A DNA stretch of 10,481 nucleotides from Candidatus Saccharimonadota bacterium (GCA_007132685.1 SLOC01000037.1:1-10481); one strand, 5' to 3'. Counted from the stretch's first letter, positions 1 to 6,739 are shown. The notes: a model not told the origin generated them from the letters alone. Numbers and translations: made by a program.

Positions 1-1
1 A

Positions 2-526
2 AATTCTGATAGATTTTTTGACTATTTTTTGACTTCTCAAACGTTTCGAGACACACCGCTCTACACTGTGTCTCGATGGCAGCACGATCCTGTTCAAAAC
101 ATCGCCCAAGCGGTACTAGTAAATCCTTTTACCGAACAATCGGTTTCGGCAACGATTGCACAATGCCCACAAGCTACTGTTGCCAAGCTCAAACGAAAGG
201 CTGAAGACGTATATATCCAGAGATTTGGTTCGCGATTTGGCGCGTTTAACAAACCCGTGCAGCAAGTAATTGCATCGTATGCCACCTGGCAGGATTTCCG
301 TGATATCTGGCTTGTTCGAAGCAAGAAAAATATTGCAAAAGCAAGTATTCCACTGCTTTTTGATTACCAGAACAGGGATGATTCGGCAAATATAAATGTC
401 TTTATAACGTTGTTTATTACTACGAGTGAAGAATATTATCGATTCGTGCTACCCGACCAGACAACAGATAACTGCAAGTTATTACAAGATGAAACCCTAC
501 AAATAATCAAGGAAGCCTATGCCTGA
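2..526 (+). CDS. Unrecognised protein, 5' end outside the window
   Basis: The reading frame is open from base 2, with no stop, to the TGA at 524-526, so about 174 codons are visible. The first possible start inside the window is a TTG at 29, but it lacks a convincing ribosome site, so the gene more likely begins upstream. I do not recognise the family. The visible part is a mixed soluble protein with no membrane segment. Its middle is basic (KLKRK, then SRFGAFNKPVQQ around residues 50-75 counted from the TTG), and it ends in an acidic/helical tail (LLQDETLQIIKEAYA). Its last 8 bases overlap the start of the next gene, so the two are probably translationally coupled in one operon. There is no sign of frameshift or decay. 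That it is a real gene is fairly certain; its function is unknown. Confidence 0.7.
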   Translation, partial: NSDRFFDYFLTSQTFRDTPLYTVSRWQHDPVQNIAQAVLVNPFTEQSVSATIAQCPQATVAKLKRKAEDVYIQRFGSRFGAFNKPVQQVIASYATWQDFRDIWLVRSKKNIAKASIPLLFDYQNRDDSANINVFITLFITTSEEYYRFVLPDQTTDNCKLLQDETLQIIKEAYA

Positions 527-2423
527 ACAAGCTCCCGAAGCACCACCCGTGCACGAATCACATGACCATGGGCATGACCATAGCGAACACGTAGACCTCG
601 GTGTAGAACACGTATGCACCGCCAGTTGTAATCACGGCGAGTCCATGGAGCTGGCCGATTCAATGTTTGATAGCGTAAAGCTCGAAACGAGCAACGATAT
701 CAGTGTAACGAGCCTAGAAAGCCCGCCTAGTCATGAGCATGCTCATGAGGGACATGTGTGTAGCAGCCATTGTTCGCACGGCGAATCCATGGAGCTATCA
801 AGCGATTTATTTTCGTCTACAGAGAGCAAGAGCATAGACTCAAGTCTGTCGTTAAGTGAATCACCTGCCTCATCGTCGTCTGAGCAGCACAATCATTATG
901 AGGCAACGATTTCGAGCCAGGAAACAAGTAGTCCTGAGGGCTTTGCCGAGGCTACTGCAGCTGAGTCACTAGAGCCACGTACAGTTGAATCTGTAGATGC
1001 AGAGACAGTTGAGTCGATTGATGACGGTGCCAGTTCAAACGATGAGAATTCGAGCGAATCGAGCAGCCCTAATGAACATGCTACCGCTTCGAGTAATGTA
1101 GCTACCGTGGAAAAGGATGCTAATTCACCGGCTGAGGCAACCGATGCAGGCACAGGGTTCGAAGCAAGCGACGCCAGCTCAAGCGCAGGTGGTGCATCCG
1201 TCGAAACGGCAACCAGACAAGAAACAGAAAATCCCGTAACAGCTACTGAAAGCGAACCAAGCGAAGAGGCTCGACCTACAGAGACCGCCGAAATAGAGAG
1301 CGAAACAGCTGTAGAGACCCAAGCGAACGAAGCTGAGAGTCAGCAAAGCTCACCAGAAGAAGAAAGCCCTAGACCTGTCGAAGCTACCGAAACAGGGCAC
1401 GTAAAAACGGAAGAAAATAATGATGAATCATTGGTCGAGGCGCACACGCAGACCAACGAGACACAACCAGATGAAGTGCTGCAATTTGAAGAGCTTACTA
1501 GTGCGCCAAAAATTGAAGAAACTGAAGCGGCTTTCGCTGACAGTAACCACATTGAAGCCGAGGAAGATATCGCGCCTGTTGAAACTGTCCCGAACCAGAC
1601 CGAACAACCACAGGATAAAGTTATAGAACCATCGCCTACTGAGCAAATAGCGAGCGATATACCACCTATCGAGATGCCGAATGATGAAGAAATTGCCGCA
1701 CTATTCGCTGAAGCCGAAGCGTTGTCCAGCGAAAACAATGAAACCATATTGACTGAAGAGCAGTTTGAAGAACCGGTCGAGACACCTCTCGACACAGACA
1801 ACGGAATTGGCGAAGCAGCTCAAAAAACTGAGGAATCTTTTGATATTGAAAGCATCTTGTCTGAGATCGCTGAGCTTCATGAAGAAGCTGATACTGCAGT
1901 ATCAGATGAAGCACTGAAGACTGAGATTGATCTACCAGCCACCCAAGAAATCGAAGTCGAAGAATTAGTTGCCTCAGATGAAGTTGACCGCGTAACTACT
2001 GAGTTGACAGATGAAGCTATCGCGGAAACTACCGCTGACAACTCTTCTGAGACCGAAGCACAGCCAAATCAGATTGAGCAGAAAATATCGACGCTGGCAC
2101 GGACCATCTCTAAAGAGCTTTCCTCTACGCACGAGGAAGAAACCGCGGCTGAAGCTCAAGTAATTACTATGCTTGAGAAATATAATCTAAGAGTAGACCA
2201 GCGGCAGTTGGATGAGCTTATTGAGTTAATCCGAGGCGGCAACGAACAGGCTACACTGGAGTATCTTGTAGGACTTATGAAATTAAAGCACGTGGAGTAT
2301 CAGCAGGAGTTTCTGCGCTCTACTAAAAAATCACTCTTGCAACAGATTGCTCAGAAACAATACCGGCTCATTGTCGCTCTAAAGAGATTTCTGCCCCGGC
2401 TCTTTGCTATCAGTACAAGCTAA
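519..2423 (+). CDS. Large acidic disordered protein with His-rich N-terminus and duplicated Cys/His motif
   Basis: This encodes 634 aa. An AAGGAAG ribosome site (509-515) precedes the ATG, which lies inside the end of the previous gene. Residues 12-24 are a His run (HESHDHGHDHSEH). Two copies of H-V-C-x3-C-x-H-GESMEL follow at residues 31-45 and 79-93, exactly 48 residues apart, the second preceded by HEHAHEGH. The four Cys of these motifs are the only cysteines in the protein. Residues ~100-515 are Ser/Thr/Glu/Ala-rich, strongly acidic and low in complexity, hence probably disordered. The last ~115 residues are predicted helical and turn basic and hydrophobic at the end (YRLIVALKRFLPRLF), perhaps an amphipathic membrane- or partner-binding tail. 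There is no signal peptide. Known chemistry of His runs and CxxxC/His sites suggests transition-metal binding, and the Fur-family gene just downstream fits. The exact role (buffer, chaperone, scaffold) is not shown. Confidence 0.85.
   Translation: MPEQAPEAPPVHESHDHGHDHSEHVDLGVEHVCTASCNHGESMELADSMFDSVKLETSNDISVTSLESPPSHEHAHEGHVCSSHCSHGESMELSSDLFSSTESKSIDSSLSLSESPASSSSEQHNHYEATISSQETSSPEGFAEATAAESLEPRTVESVDAETVESIDDGASSNDENSSESSSPNEHATASSNVATVEKDANSPAEATDAGTGFEASDASSSAGGASVETATRQETENPVTATESEPSEEARPTETAEIESETAVETQANEAESQQSSPEEESPRPVEATETGHVKTEENNDESLVEAHTQTNETQPDEVLQFEELTSAPKIEETEAAFADSNHIEAEEDIAPVETVPNQTEQPQDKVIEPSPTEQIASDIPPIEMPNDEEIAALFAEAEALSSENNETILTEEQFEEPVETPLDTDNGIGEAAQKTEESFDIESILSEIAELHEEADTAVSDEALKTEIDLPATQEIEVEELVASDEVDRVTTELTDEAIAETTADNSSETEAQPNQIEQKISTLARTISKELSSTHEEETAAEAQVITMLEKYNLRVDQRQLDELIELIRGGNEQATLEYLVGLMKLKHVEYQQEFLRSTKKSLLQQIAQKQYRLIVALKRFLPRLFAISTS
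633..796 (+). repeat. Internal direct duplication encoding the Cys/His-GESMEL motif
   Basis: CACGGCGAGTCCATGGAGCT at 633-652 recurs as CACGGCGAATCCATGGAGCT at 777-796, 19 of 20 bases identical and 144 bp apart. The encoded similarity extends on both sides (HVC..., then ...D.F.S), so an ancestral motif of about 22 residues was duplicated in frame. Confidence 0.8.
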
Positions 2424-2531
2424 AACTGCCCGCCTGCTCATAAAACACTACTTTATCGATTACAAAATCACTTTGTGCAGAGGAGGCTTGACTTTTGCGA
2501 TTCTGTCGCGATGTGTGTAGAGTGGAGACGT

Positions 2532-2957
2532 ATGAACGTGAGAGACAATTTACGTCGCGAGTTGAAAGGAAGCGGTCATAATATGACCACGAGTCGCGTG
2601 TTGGTGTGCCAGAAGTTGGCTGACACAGGGCCGGTAACCATGCGCGAATTGGTAGAAAGCCTGGGCAAGGAGGTTGATCGCGCGACGGTATATCGGATTA
2701 TATCGTTATTTGAAGAGCTCGGCATTGTCAGGCGTATCCCGATTGGCTGGAAGCATAAACTGGAGCTCAGTGATAAATTCATTCACCACCATCATCATGC
2801 GCACTGTCTTACTTGCCGCAATATTATCACGTTGCCAGAAGACAGCCAGCTGGAGCTAGCAGTAGAGCGGACCGCATCTAGTCATCATTTCAAGGTGACG
2901 GATCATCATATCGAACTACACGGTTATTGCAGCGAGTGCCAGAAAAAATTATCATAA
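2532..2957 (+). CDS. Fur-family metal-dependent transcriptional regulator (Fur/Zur-like)
   Basis: From the ATG at 2532 (GGAG at 2524-2527, 4 bp upstream) the product is 141 aa, the usual Fur length. The frame stays open back to a GTG at 2475 and an ATG at 2511, but the extra residues are not Fur-like and those starts lack a well-placed ribosome site. The N-terminal winged helix includes residues 20-70 with the recognition signature DRATVYR (49-55). The dimerisation domain has five consecutive histidines (85-89) followed by HC-L-T-C (92-95) and later GYCSEC (133-136). These are the two CxxC pairs of the structural zinc site, with His residues for the regulatory metal. The family represses uptake or storage genes when loaded with Fe, Zn or Mn; which metal cannot be read from sequence alone. 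The His/Cys-rich protein upstream suggests zinc. It is convergent with the PAP2 gene. Confidence 0.93.
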   Translation: MNVRDNLRRELKGSGHNMTTSRVLVCQKLADTGPVTMRELVESLGKEVDRATVYRIISLFEELGIVRRIPIGWKHKLELSDKFIHHHHHAHCLTCRNIITLPEDSQLELAVERTASSHHFKVTDHHIELHGYCSECQKKLS

Positions 2958-2963
2958 TTTTTT
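2943..2963 (+). terminator. A/T-only palindrome at the end of fur, possible terminator
   Basis: AAAAAATTAT (2943-2952), one C, then ATAATTTTTT (2954-2963) form a perfect 10-bp inverted repeat spanning the last fur codons and the TAA stop, and ending in six T. The layout resembles a terminator, but the stem has no G-C pair, so its strength is doubtful. Confidence 0.35.
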
Positions 2964-2964
2964 A

Positions 2965-3046
2965 GACCCCGGACGTATCGCCCAGGGTCAGCGGAAGCCT
3001 CACACTTCCGATTCAATGATAGCGCAAGAAGTCCTCATTTCGCTAT
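2965..3046. other. Hairpins in the fur/PAP2 convergent gap
   Basis: Three modest inverted repeats lie in the roughly 100-bp convergent gap: GACCC/GGGTC (2965-2969 with 2985-2989), CGGAAG/CTTCCG (2992-2997 with 3005-3010, 7-nt loop) and ATAGCG/CGCTAT (3019-3024 with 3041-3046). None is followed by a T run on either strand. They may act as transcript-end structures for the two converging genes. Confidence 0.4.
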
Positions 3047-3060
3047 GATAATAATCACAT

Positions 3061-3708
3061 TCAAGGTGTGCGATCACGGATTTTGACGTGTCGAAACAGC
3101 ATCGCTGACATCCAGCCAATTGCCGCCCCGCCAACTATATCGAGCGGAGTATGTACGCCTAGCACCATCCGAGAAATAGCCGCGAGAAATGTCATGACAA
3201 TAATCGGTATATGCCACTTTTTTGGCGTATGGTTGTAAAGCACGATACCAAGAGCGACTGCCATCGCAGTGTGACCGGAAGGAAATCCTGGCCCGCGAAC
3301 CATCATGTCATGAAACTCAATATTGCCGAACACCTCGTCTGGTCTGCCACGACCGAATAGGTCTTTGCCTACTCCGGAAAGCAGGTATGCGAGTGAGCCG
3401 GCCATCAGTAATCGAAGTACGATGACATAGTTTTTCATAAACAGGTACAGTAGTGACAGCGCTGCAAAGAAGTAAACGCTTCCCAGTTGCGTAATCGCAA
3501 AGAATATCGGAATCAAAAAACCACTTTCGACATAAAAGAAGAGAAAGATTGCCTCCTCCAGAGCTGAGGCTTCTTCTGGCCGGGTAAAGAGTGCCGCGAT
3601 GATGAAAACAGCGAGGCCAGCCAGTACATACCAATCTGACTTTTGGATGTATTTTCTTTTTTGGTTGGTTTTAGTGCTTTTTTTGCCTTTTGCTTTTTTC
3701 TTTGGCAT
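3061..3708 (-). CDS. PAP2-family membrane lipid phosphatase
   Basis: This is an integral membrane phosphatase of the type 2 phosphatidic acid phosphatase family. Such enzymes release phosphate from lipid phosphates, for example undecaprenyl pyrophosphate or phosphatidylglycerol phosphate; the substrate is not determined here. Numbering from the ATG at 3720, the whole catalytic triad of motifs is present: K119-x6-R126-P127, P147-S-G-H150 and S183-R184-x5-H190-x3-D194. Hydrophobic segments lie near 30-47, 55-78, 82-115 and 150-215. The N-terminus is a strongly basic cytoplasmic tail (KKKAKGKK). I prefer the ATG at 3708 (MPKKK), because a consensus-like promoter places its -10 box across the upstream ATG, so that codon would not be transcribed. 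It lies downstream of ddl with its own promoter. An undecaprenyl-phosphate recycling role would suit the neighbouring D-Ala ligase, but that is inference. Confidence 0.9.
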   Translation of the reverse strand: MPKKKAKGKKSTKTNQKRKYIQKSDWYVLAGLAVFIIAALFTRPEEASALEEAIFLFFYVESGFLIPIFFAITQLGSVYFFAALSLLYLFMKNYVIVLRLLMAGSLAYLLSGVGKDLFGRGRPDEVFGNIEFHDMMVRGPGFPSGHTAMAVALGIVLYNHTPKKWHIPIIVMTFLAAISRMVLGVHTPLDIVGGAAIGWMSAMLFRHVKIRDRTP

Positions 3709-3718
3709 AGATAGCGTC

Positions 3719-3747
3719 ATTTTACCCGCTTATGCTTTATTTGACAA
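3719..3747 (-). promoter_or_regulatory. Promoter of the PAP2 gene, near-leaderless
   Basis: On the minus strand TTGTCA (3742-3747) is followed after exactly 17 bp by TAAAAT (3719-3724), both 5/6 matches to the sigma-70 consensus. The -10 box ends 10 bp before the ATG at 3708, so the leader would be only about 3 nt. Confidence 0.6.
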
Positions 3748-3764
3748 CACCTTTCAATCTGAGA

Positions 3765-4661
3765 TTAGTCTGAGGCTGCAGCGCAAACCAGTTTATCAAC
3801 TAGCTCTTTCATCGAGATATTAGCTGCTCTGGCTGCCTTTGGATACAGGCTTTCATCAGTCAGGCCTGGTATAGTATTGAGTTCTAGCGTCCAGAGCTCC
3901 CCATCCTTAATCATAAAATCGGTTCGGGATAGATGTCGCACGCCAAGTTCGGTATGAATCTGCTCTGCGAGCTGCTGCGCTGCTACTTGTATGTCGCTAG
4001 CAACGTTCTCTGGGGGGCATAGCTCCTGGGTAGCACCGTTGTACTTATTCTCGTAGTCAAACTCGGCGCCTTCGGGTGGAATAATCTCAACGACTGGCAA
4101 CGCCTGGTCGCCCAAAACCGCTACGGTTATCTCATCTCCGACTATCAACTCTTCAAGAAGCATTTCGCCATCAGTCGAAAATATCTGGTCAAAATCAAGC
4201 GTATGGGTAGTCAGATCTCTGACAATGTGAGTATTGACGCTTGAACCGCCTTTGGCAGGCTTGAGGACAAACGGACGATTAAGTAAGTCTTGTTGCTCGA
4301 CCGTGTCACGAGTGACCGCCACCCACTTAGGAGTAGGCGCATCGAACTCAGCAATCCTCTCCTTGAAGGCTACTTTGTCAAAACAAAGCGCAGACACCTG
4401 TGCATCAGCGCCGACAAAAGGCATACCGAGCATCTCTAGCTCGGCTTGCACCACCCCGTCCTCGCCTTCGGTGCCATGCAGCACAGGAAATGTCACATCC
4501 ACCTCGTCAGTAAAGAACGAGAGGCTATCTAGCCCTTGCTTTGTATCGTACGCGACCACTTCGTGACCAGCTTTTACTAAAGCAGCTTTGACTGCCTTGG
4601 CAGAACGAAGCGACACTTCGCGTTCAGCTGAGGTACCGCCTTCGAGCACGAGTACTTTCAT
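3765..4661 (-). CDS. ddl: D-alanine--D-alanine ligase
   Basis: This cytoplasmic ATP-grasp enzyme joins two D-Ala for the peptidoglycan stem peptide. It has 298 aa, a normal length. Motifs in order: GGTSAEREVSLRSA at 8-21 (first D-Ala/N-domain loop), HGTEGEDGVVQ from 62, KPAKGGSSV at 134-142 (ATP-binding glycine-rich loop), DYENKY at 202-207, SRTDFMI from 245, and LELNTIPGLT at 259-268 (metal ligands E260 and N262). The tyrosine ending DYENKY is the residue associated with D-Ala-D-Ala rather than D-Ala-D-Lac synthesis (Phe in the lactate-type enzymes), so a vancomycin-resistant-type precursor is not expected. It starts 4 bp after metK, on the same strand, and probably shares its transcript. 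A TACAAT lies 6 bp before the ATG within the last metK codons and might add a leaderless internal start. Confidence 0.97.
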   Translation of the reverse strand: MKVLVLEGGTSAEREVSLRSAKAVKAALVKAGHEVVAYDTKQGLDSLSFFTDEVDVTFPVLHGTEGEDGVVQAELEMLGMPFVGADAQVSALCFDKVAFKERIAEFDAPTPKWVAVTRDTVEQQDLLNRPFVLKPAKGGSSVNTHIVRDLTTHTLDFDQIFSTDGEMLLEELIVGDEITVAVLGDQALPVVEIIPPEGAEFDYENKYNGATQELCPPENVASDIQVAAQQLAEQIHTELGVRHLSRTDFMIKDGELWTLELNTIPGLTDESLYPKAARAANISMKELVDKLVCAAASD

Positions 4662-4665
4662 GCAC

Positions 4666-5775
4666 CTATTGTACTATGGCTTCCCACGGAAGACCTTCTT
4701 TGCCGAAGTGACCATAGGCTGAGGTTTGACTATAGATTGGGTGAGCTAAATCTAGGCCATCGATAATTCCCTTTACTGACGTATCGATTAACTCCTTTGC
4801 AAACTTCTCAATCTCGCTAGAATCCACAGATTCAGTGCCGAATGTCTCTATCGCCTGCATTAACGGATCAGGCTTGCCGATGACGTACGCAAGTGCTACT
4901 TCGCACCGTTCAGCCAATCCCGCAGCCACCACATTTTTAGCAATATAACGCGCAACATACGCACCACTACGGTCCACCTTGCTTGGATCTTTGCCGCTAA
5001 ATGCCCCGCCGCCGACACGAGCATAGCCGCCGTAAGTGTCTACGACGATTTTGCGTCCAGTCAGACCAGCATCTGATTCTGGCCCTGGAATATGCCAAAC
5101 GCCAGTGCCGTTTATAACAATTCCGTCTTCCCTCGGTACCGACAAACCGTACTCTGCAAGTACCGGTGTGATGATTTGCTCTATTGCGTCTGCTCGAACA
5201 GCACTTGGCTCGGTTGCTTCATCGTGAGCAACGGCCAGCACCACCTTTTCTACTGTAGTTGGTCGACCGTCTTGGTAACGAACTGTCACCTGTGCCTTGC
5301 CATCAGGCCGGAGCCAGCCAACATCACCTGATTCGCGAGCTTGATCAATCCGTTTAGTCAAAGCGTGAGCTAGCGTGATAGGAAGCGGCATGAAGTTATC
5401 GGTCTCTTTGCATGCGTACCCAAACATCATTCCCTGATCGCCAGCGCCATCCTTATCTACGCCAATGGCGATTTCTGGAGATTGCTGGTGAATGTAGTTG
5501 TGTAGCTTTGACTTGTGCGAAAACCCCCATTCAGGCTTGTCGTAGCCAAGCTCTTTGATTTTTGCACGGGCAATCGCTGCAAAATCAAGCTCGGCTTCAG
5601 ACTTTATCTCGCCGAGGAGCACTATCCGGTCTGCTCCAACGACTGCCTCTATCCCGGTTCGTGATTGCGGGTCTTGTGTCAATGCCGCATCTACAATCGC
5701 ATCACTGACTGCATCACATATTTTGTCTGGGTGTCCAGCGCACACACTCTCGCTGGTAAATAATTTATAGCTCAT
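4666..5775 (-). CDS. metK: S-adenosylmethionine synthetase
   Basis: This enzyme makes S-adenosylmethionine from methionine and ATP in the cytosol. It has 369 aa, slightly shorter than the roughly 384 aa of E. coli MetK. Visible signatures are FTSESVCAGHPDKICD at the N-terminus (catalytic H15, D17, K18), GAGDQGMMFGYA at 110-121, DGKAQVTV from 158, and GGGAFSGKDPSKVDRSGAY from 255 (phosphate/Mg binding). One oddity is that residue 254, directly before GGGAFSGKD, is Val (codon GTC), whereas this position is His in the bacterial and eukaryotic enzymes I recall. The ATG has AAGGAA 4 bp upstream and overlaps the end of a 63-codon ORF by 11 bp, so translation is probably coupled to it. A SAM-I riboswitch lies upstream of that ORF and gives product feedback. 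ddl follows after 4 bp. Confidence 0.98.
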   Translation of the reverse strand: MSYKLFTSESVCAGHPDKICDAVSDAIVDAALTQDPQSRTGIEAVVGADRIVLLGEIKSEAELDFAAIARAKIKELGYDKPEWGFSHKSKLHNYIHQQSPEIAIGVDKDGAGDQGMMFGYACKETDNFMPLPITLAHALTKRIDQARESGDVGWLRPDGKAQVTVRYQDGRPTTVEKVVLAVAHDEATEPSAVRADAIEQIITPVLAEYGLSVPREDGIVINGTGVWHIPGPESDAGLTGRKIVVDTYGGYARVGGGAFSGKDPSKVDRSGAYVARYIAKNVVAAGLAERCEVALAYVIGKPDPLMQAIETFGTESVDSSEIEKFAKELIDTSVKGIIDGLDLAHPIYSQTSAYGHFGKEGLPWEAIVQ

Positions 5776-5956
5776 TGTGTTCCTTCGATTCAGTGATTAC
5801 TTTTTCTGATTGTGAAAACTCTATCCCTGCTTGAGCAATCGCTGCAATGATATTGAGACGCTCTTCTTCGCTGACACCCCTTTCGCAGCCATCCTTAGTG
5901 AGGGCTGTCTCAGGAGTATCGCCTGCCGGTTGCCTGTATGTATGTTTTTCTGACAT
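5765..5956 (-). CDS. Small 63-aa protein between the SAM riboswitch and metK
   Basis: This encodes 63 aa, soluble and mildly acidic, with a probable helix at residues 29-45 (SEEERLNIIAAIAQAGIEF). I recognise no family. The ATG at 5956 has a strong ribosome site, AGAAGGG (5965-5971), 8 bp upstream. That site lies inside the expression platform of the riboswitch. The end of the ORF overlaps metK by 11 bp. This layout argues that it is translated and that its translation carries ribosomes to the metK start. It could be a genuine small protein or simply a coupling leader; conservation of the peptide in relatives would decide. One Cys (in DGCERG) and no membrane segment are present. Confidence 0.65.
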   Translation of the reverse strand: MSEKHTYRQPAGDTPETALTKDGCERGVSEEERLNIIAAIAQAGIEFSQSEKVITESKEHNEL

Positions 5957-6015
5957 AAAAATATCCCTTCTGGCATACGAACCGGGAGGGATATTCTGCT
6001 AAAAATATCGCTCCC
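5957..6015 (-). promoter_or_regulatory. Riboswitch expression platform: alternative hairpins hiding or freeing the ribosome site
   Basis: Downstream of the aptamer two mutually exclusive pairings are readable on the minus strand. One hairpin joins GGGAG-C-GATATT (6015-6004) to AATATC-C-CTCCC (5995-5984), 11 pairs with one C/C mismatch. The other joins AATATCCCT (5995-5987) to AGGGATATT (5968-5960), 9 perfect pairs, burying the AGAAGGG ribosome site and ending in a short T run that could also terminate. The same GATATT is also needed for aptamer stem P1, so SAM binding should favour the second hairpin and switch expression off. Confidence 0.75.
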
Positions 6016-6115
6016 AGTACTGATACCGAGTCTAGATGGGGCACCTTTTCCGACTACTGCGAATAGGTTGCTGGCGGGTCGTCAAGCTAGGTCTCTGGCC
6101 GCTCTCTTTATATTC
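6003..6115 (-). ncRNA. SAM-I (S-box type) riboswitch aptamer
   Basis: Transcribed from the minus strand upstream of metK. Elements in order: P1 5' strand GAATAT (6115-6110); AAGAGA; P2a GCGG/CCGC (6102-6099 with 6077-6074); P2b GAG/CTT (6095-6093 with 6086-6084) closing the loop ACCTAG; TGACGA; the hallmark AGCAACC (6072-6066); a short irregular P3; the hallmark AAGGTGC (6047-6041); CTAG (6035-6032), which can pair with the P2 loop CTAG (6090-6087) as the conserved pseudoknot; P4 CTCGGTA/TACTGGG with a TCAG loop (6030-6013); and the P1 3' strand ATATTT (6008-6003). Order and spacing match the SAM-I/S-box family, although the short P2b and P3 are atypical, so a SAM-I/IV variant is possible. 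Location before metK agrees with sensing SAM. Confidence 0.9.
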
Positions 6116-6160
6116 ATTAAGTTGTTAATACGTTTAATATAACACAGTGTGCGTAAAGCA

Positions 6161-6595
6161 CTAGACCATCGAAGACACGCGGCAACTTCGCACCTCATCA
6201 AACAGTTTAGCTACCTCTTTTTCGCCTAGTCTTACAGCGTAACGGTCGTCATCGCTTTCGACAAGTGAATAGACGTCTCCTTTTTCTGTCGCCACATACG
6301 TCATGGTGTATGGGTTTCCGTTGCCTCGATTAGTCCGTGTCACGCGAATAGCTACCTCTTTGCGTTTTTCGTCTACATAGTTTGCTGTAACCTCTAGTGG
6401 CGGTCGCTCTTCCTCGCTCAAGCGAGCCAAACCCACGATTCGCTCGGTAACATCTGCATCTTCTTCGATTCGTTGTGTTGGCACATCTACTGACGCGTTG
6501 AAGTGGTGTCGGTGCAAATCTTCTACCGCGCTCAAGGTAATATCCAGTTCAGCAAAAACTGTTCGTGGCGCTCCGTGTGGTTTTACTGCTTCCAT
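6161..6595 (-). CDS. Unrecognised 144-aa soluble protein
   Basis: I chose the ATG at 6595 because AAGGAG (6601-6606) sits 5 bp upstream. An in-frame ATG at 6613 would add six residues but has no ribosome site. The product is 144 aa, soluble, without signal peptide or membrane segment. An N-terminal helix region (AVEDLHRHHFNAS) is followed by an acidic stretch and then an apparent beta-rich part, roughly residues 67-115, with alternating hydrophobics (LEVTANYVDEKRKEVAIRV, YTMTYVATEKGDVYSLVE). It ends in a helix (EKEVAKLFDEVRS). No family or catalytic motif is recognised. It has its own promoter (6638-6665) and lies on the same strand as, and upstream of, the riboswitch-metK unit, separated by 45 bp without a clear terminator. 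Confidence 0.75.
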   Translation of the reverse strand: MEAVKPHGAPRTVFAELDITLSAVEDLHRHHFNASVDVPTQRIEEDADVTERIVGLARLSEEERPPLEVTANYVDEKRKEVAIRVTRTNRGNGNPYTMTYVATEKGDVYSLVESDDDRYAVRLGEKEVAKLFDEVRSCRVSSMV

Positions 6596-6637
6596 ATTTT
6601 CTCCTTGATTCATATTATTTGCGTTGTATTACTAGAT

Positions 6638-6665
6638 ATTATATAACAAAATATGTGTCTGTAAA
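6638..6665 (-). promoter_or_regulatory. Promoter of the 144-aa gene
   Basis: On the minus strand TTTACA (6660-6665) is followed after 16 bp by a perfect TATAAT (6638-6643). This leaves a leader of about 35 nt that contains the AAGGAG site for the ATG at 6595. Confidence 0.6.
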
Positions 6666-6709
6666 AGAATTTATAGCGCAACTACCTGGATAACTAATCG
6701 GCAGTACGT

Positions 6710-6715
6710 TATAAT
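6710..6715 (+). promoter_or_regulatory. -10 box for tRNA-Gln
   Basis: A perfect TATAAT lies 24 bp before the tRNA 5' end, giving a short 5' leader. The -35 region (TGGATA at 6687-6692, 17 bp upstream) is a poor match. Confidence 0.5.
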
Positions 6716-6739
6716 CTGCCTGTCTCGTCAGTATGCTAA

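Noticed and set aside
1340..1801. Long antisense frames inside the acidic protein gene
   Set aside because: They mirror the biased Glu/Ser/Thr codons of the real gene and have no start signals.
2497..2509. GCGA-TTCTG-TCGC inverted repeat upstream of fur as an operator
   Set aside because: Only 4 bp per arm, with no recognisable promoter around it; too weak to call.
2475..2531. N-terminal extension of the Fur protein from GTG at 2475
   Set aside because: The extra 19 residues are not Fur-like and no ribosome site precedes the GTG; the ATG at 2532 has GGAG at a suitable distance.
3046..3057. TGATAATAATCA resembling half of a Fur box
   Set aside because: It lies at the 3' ends of two convergent genes, not at a promoter, and is shorter than a Fur site; probably chance in A/T-rich sequence.
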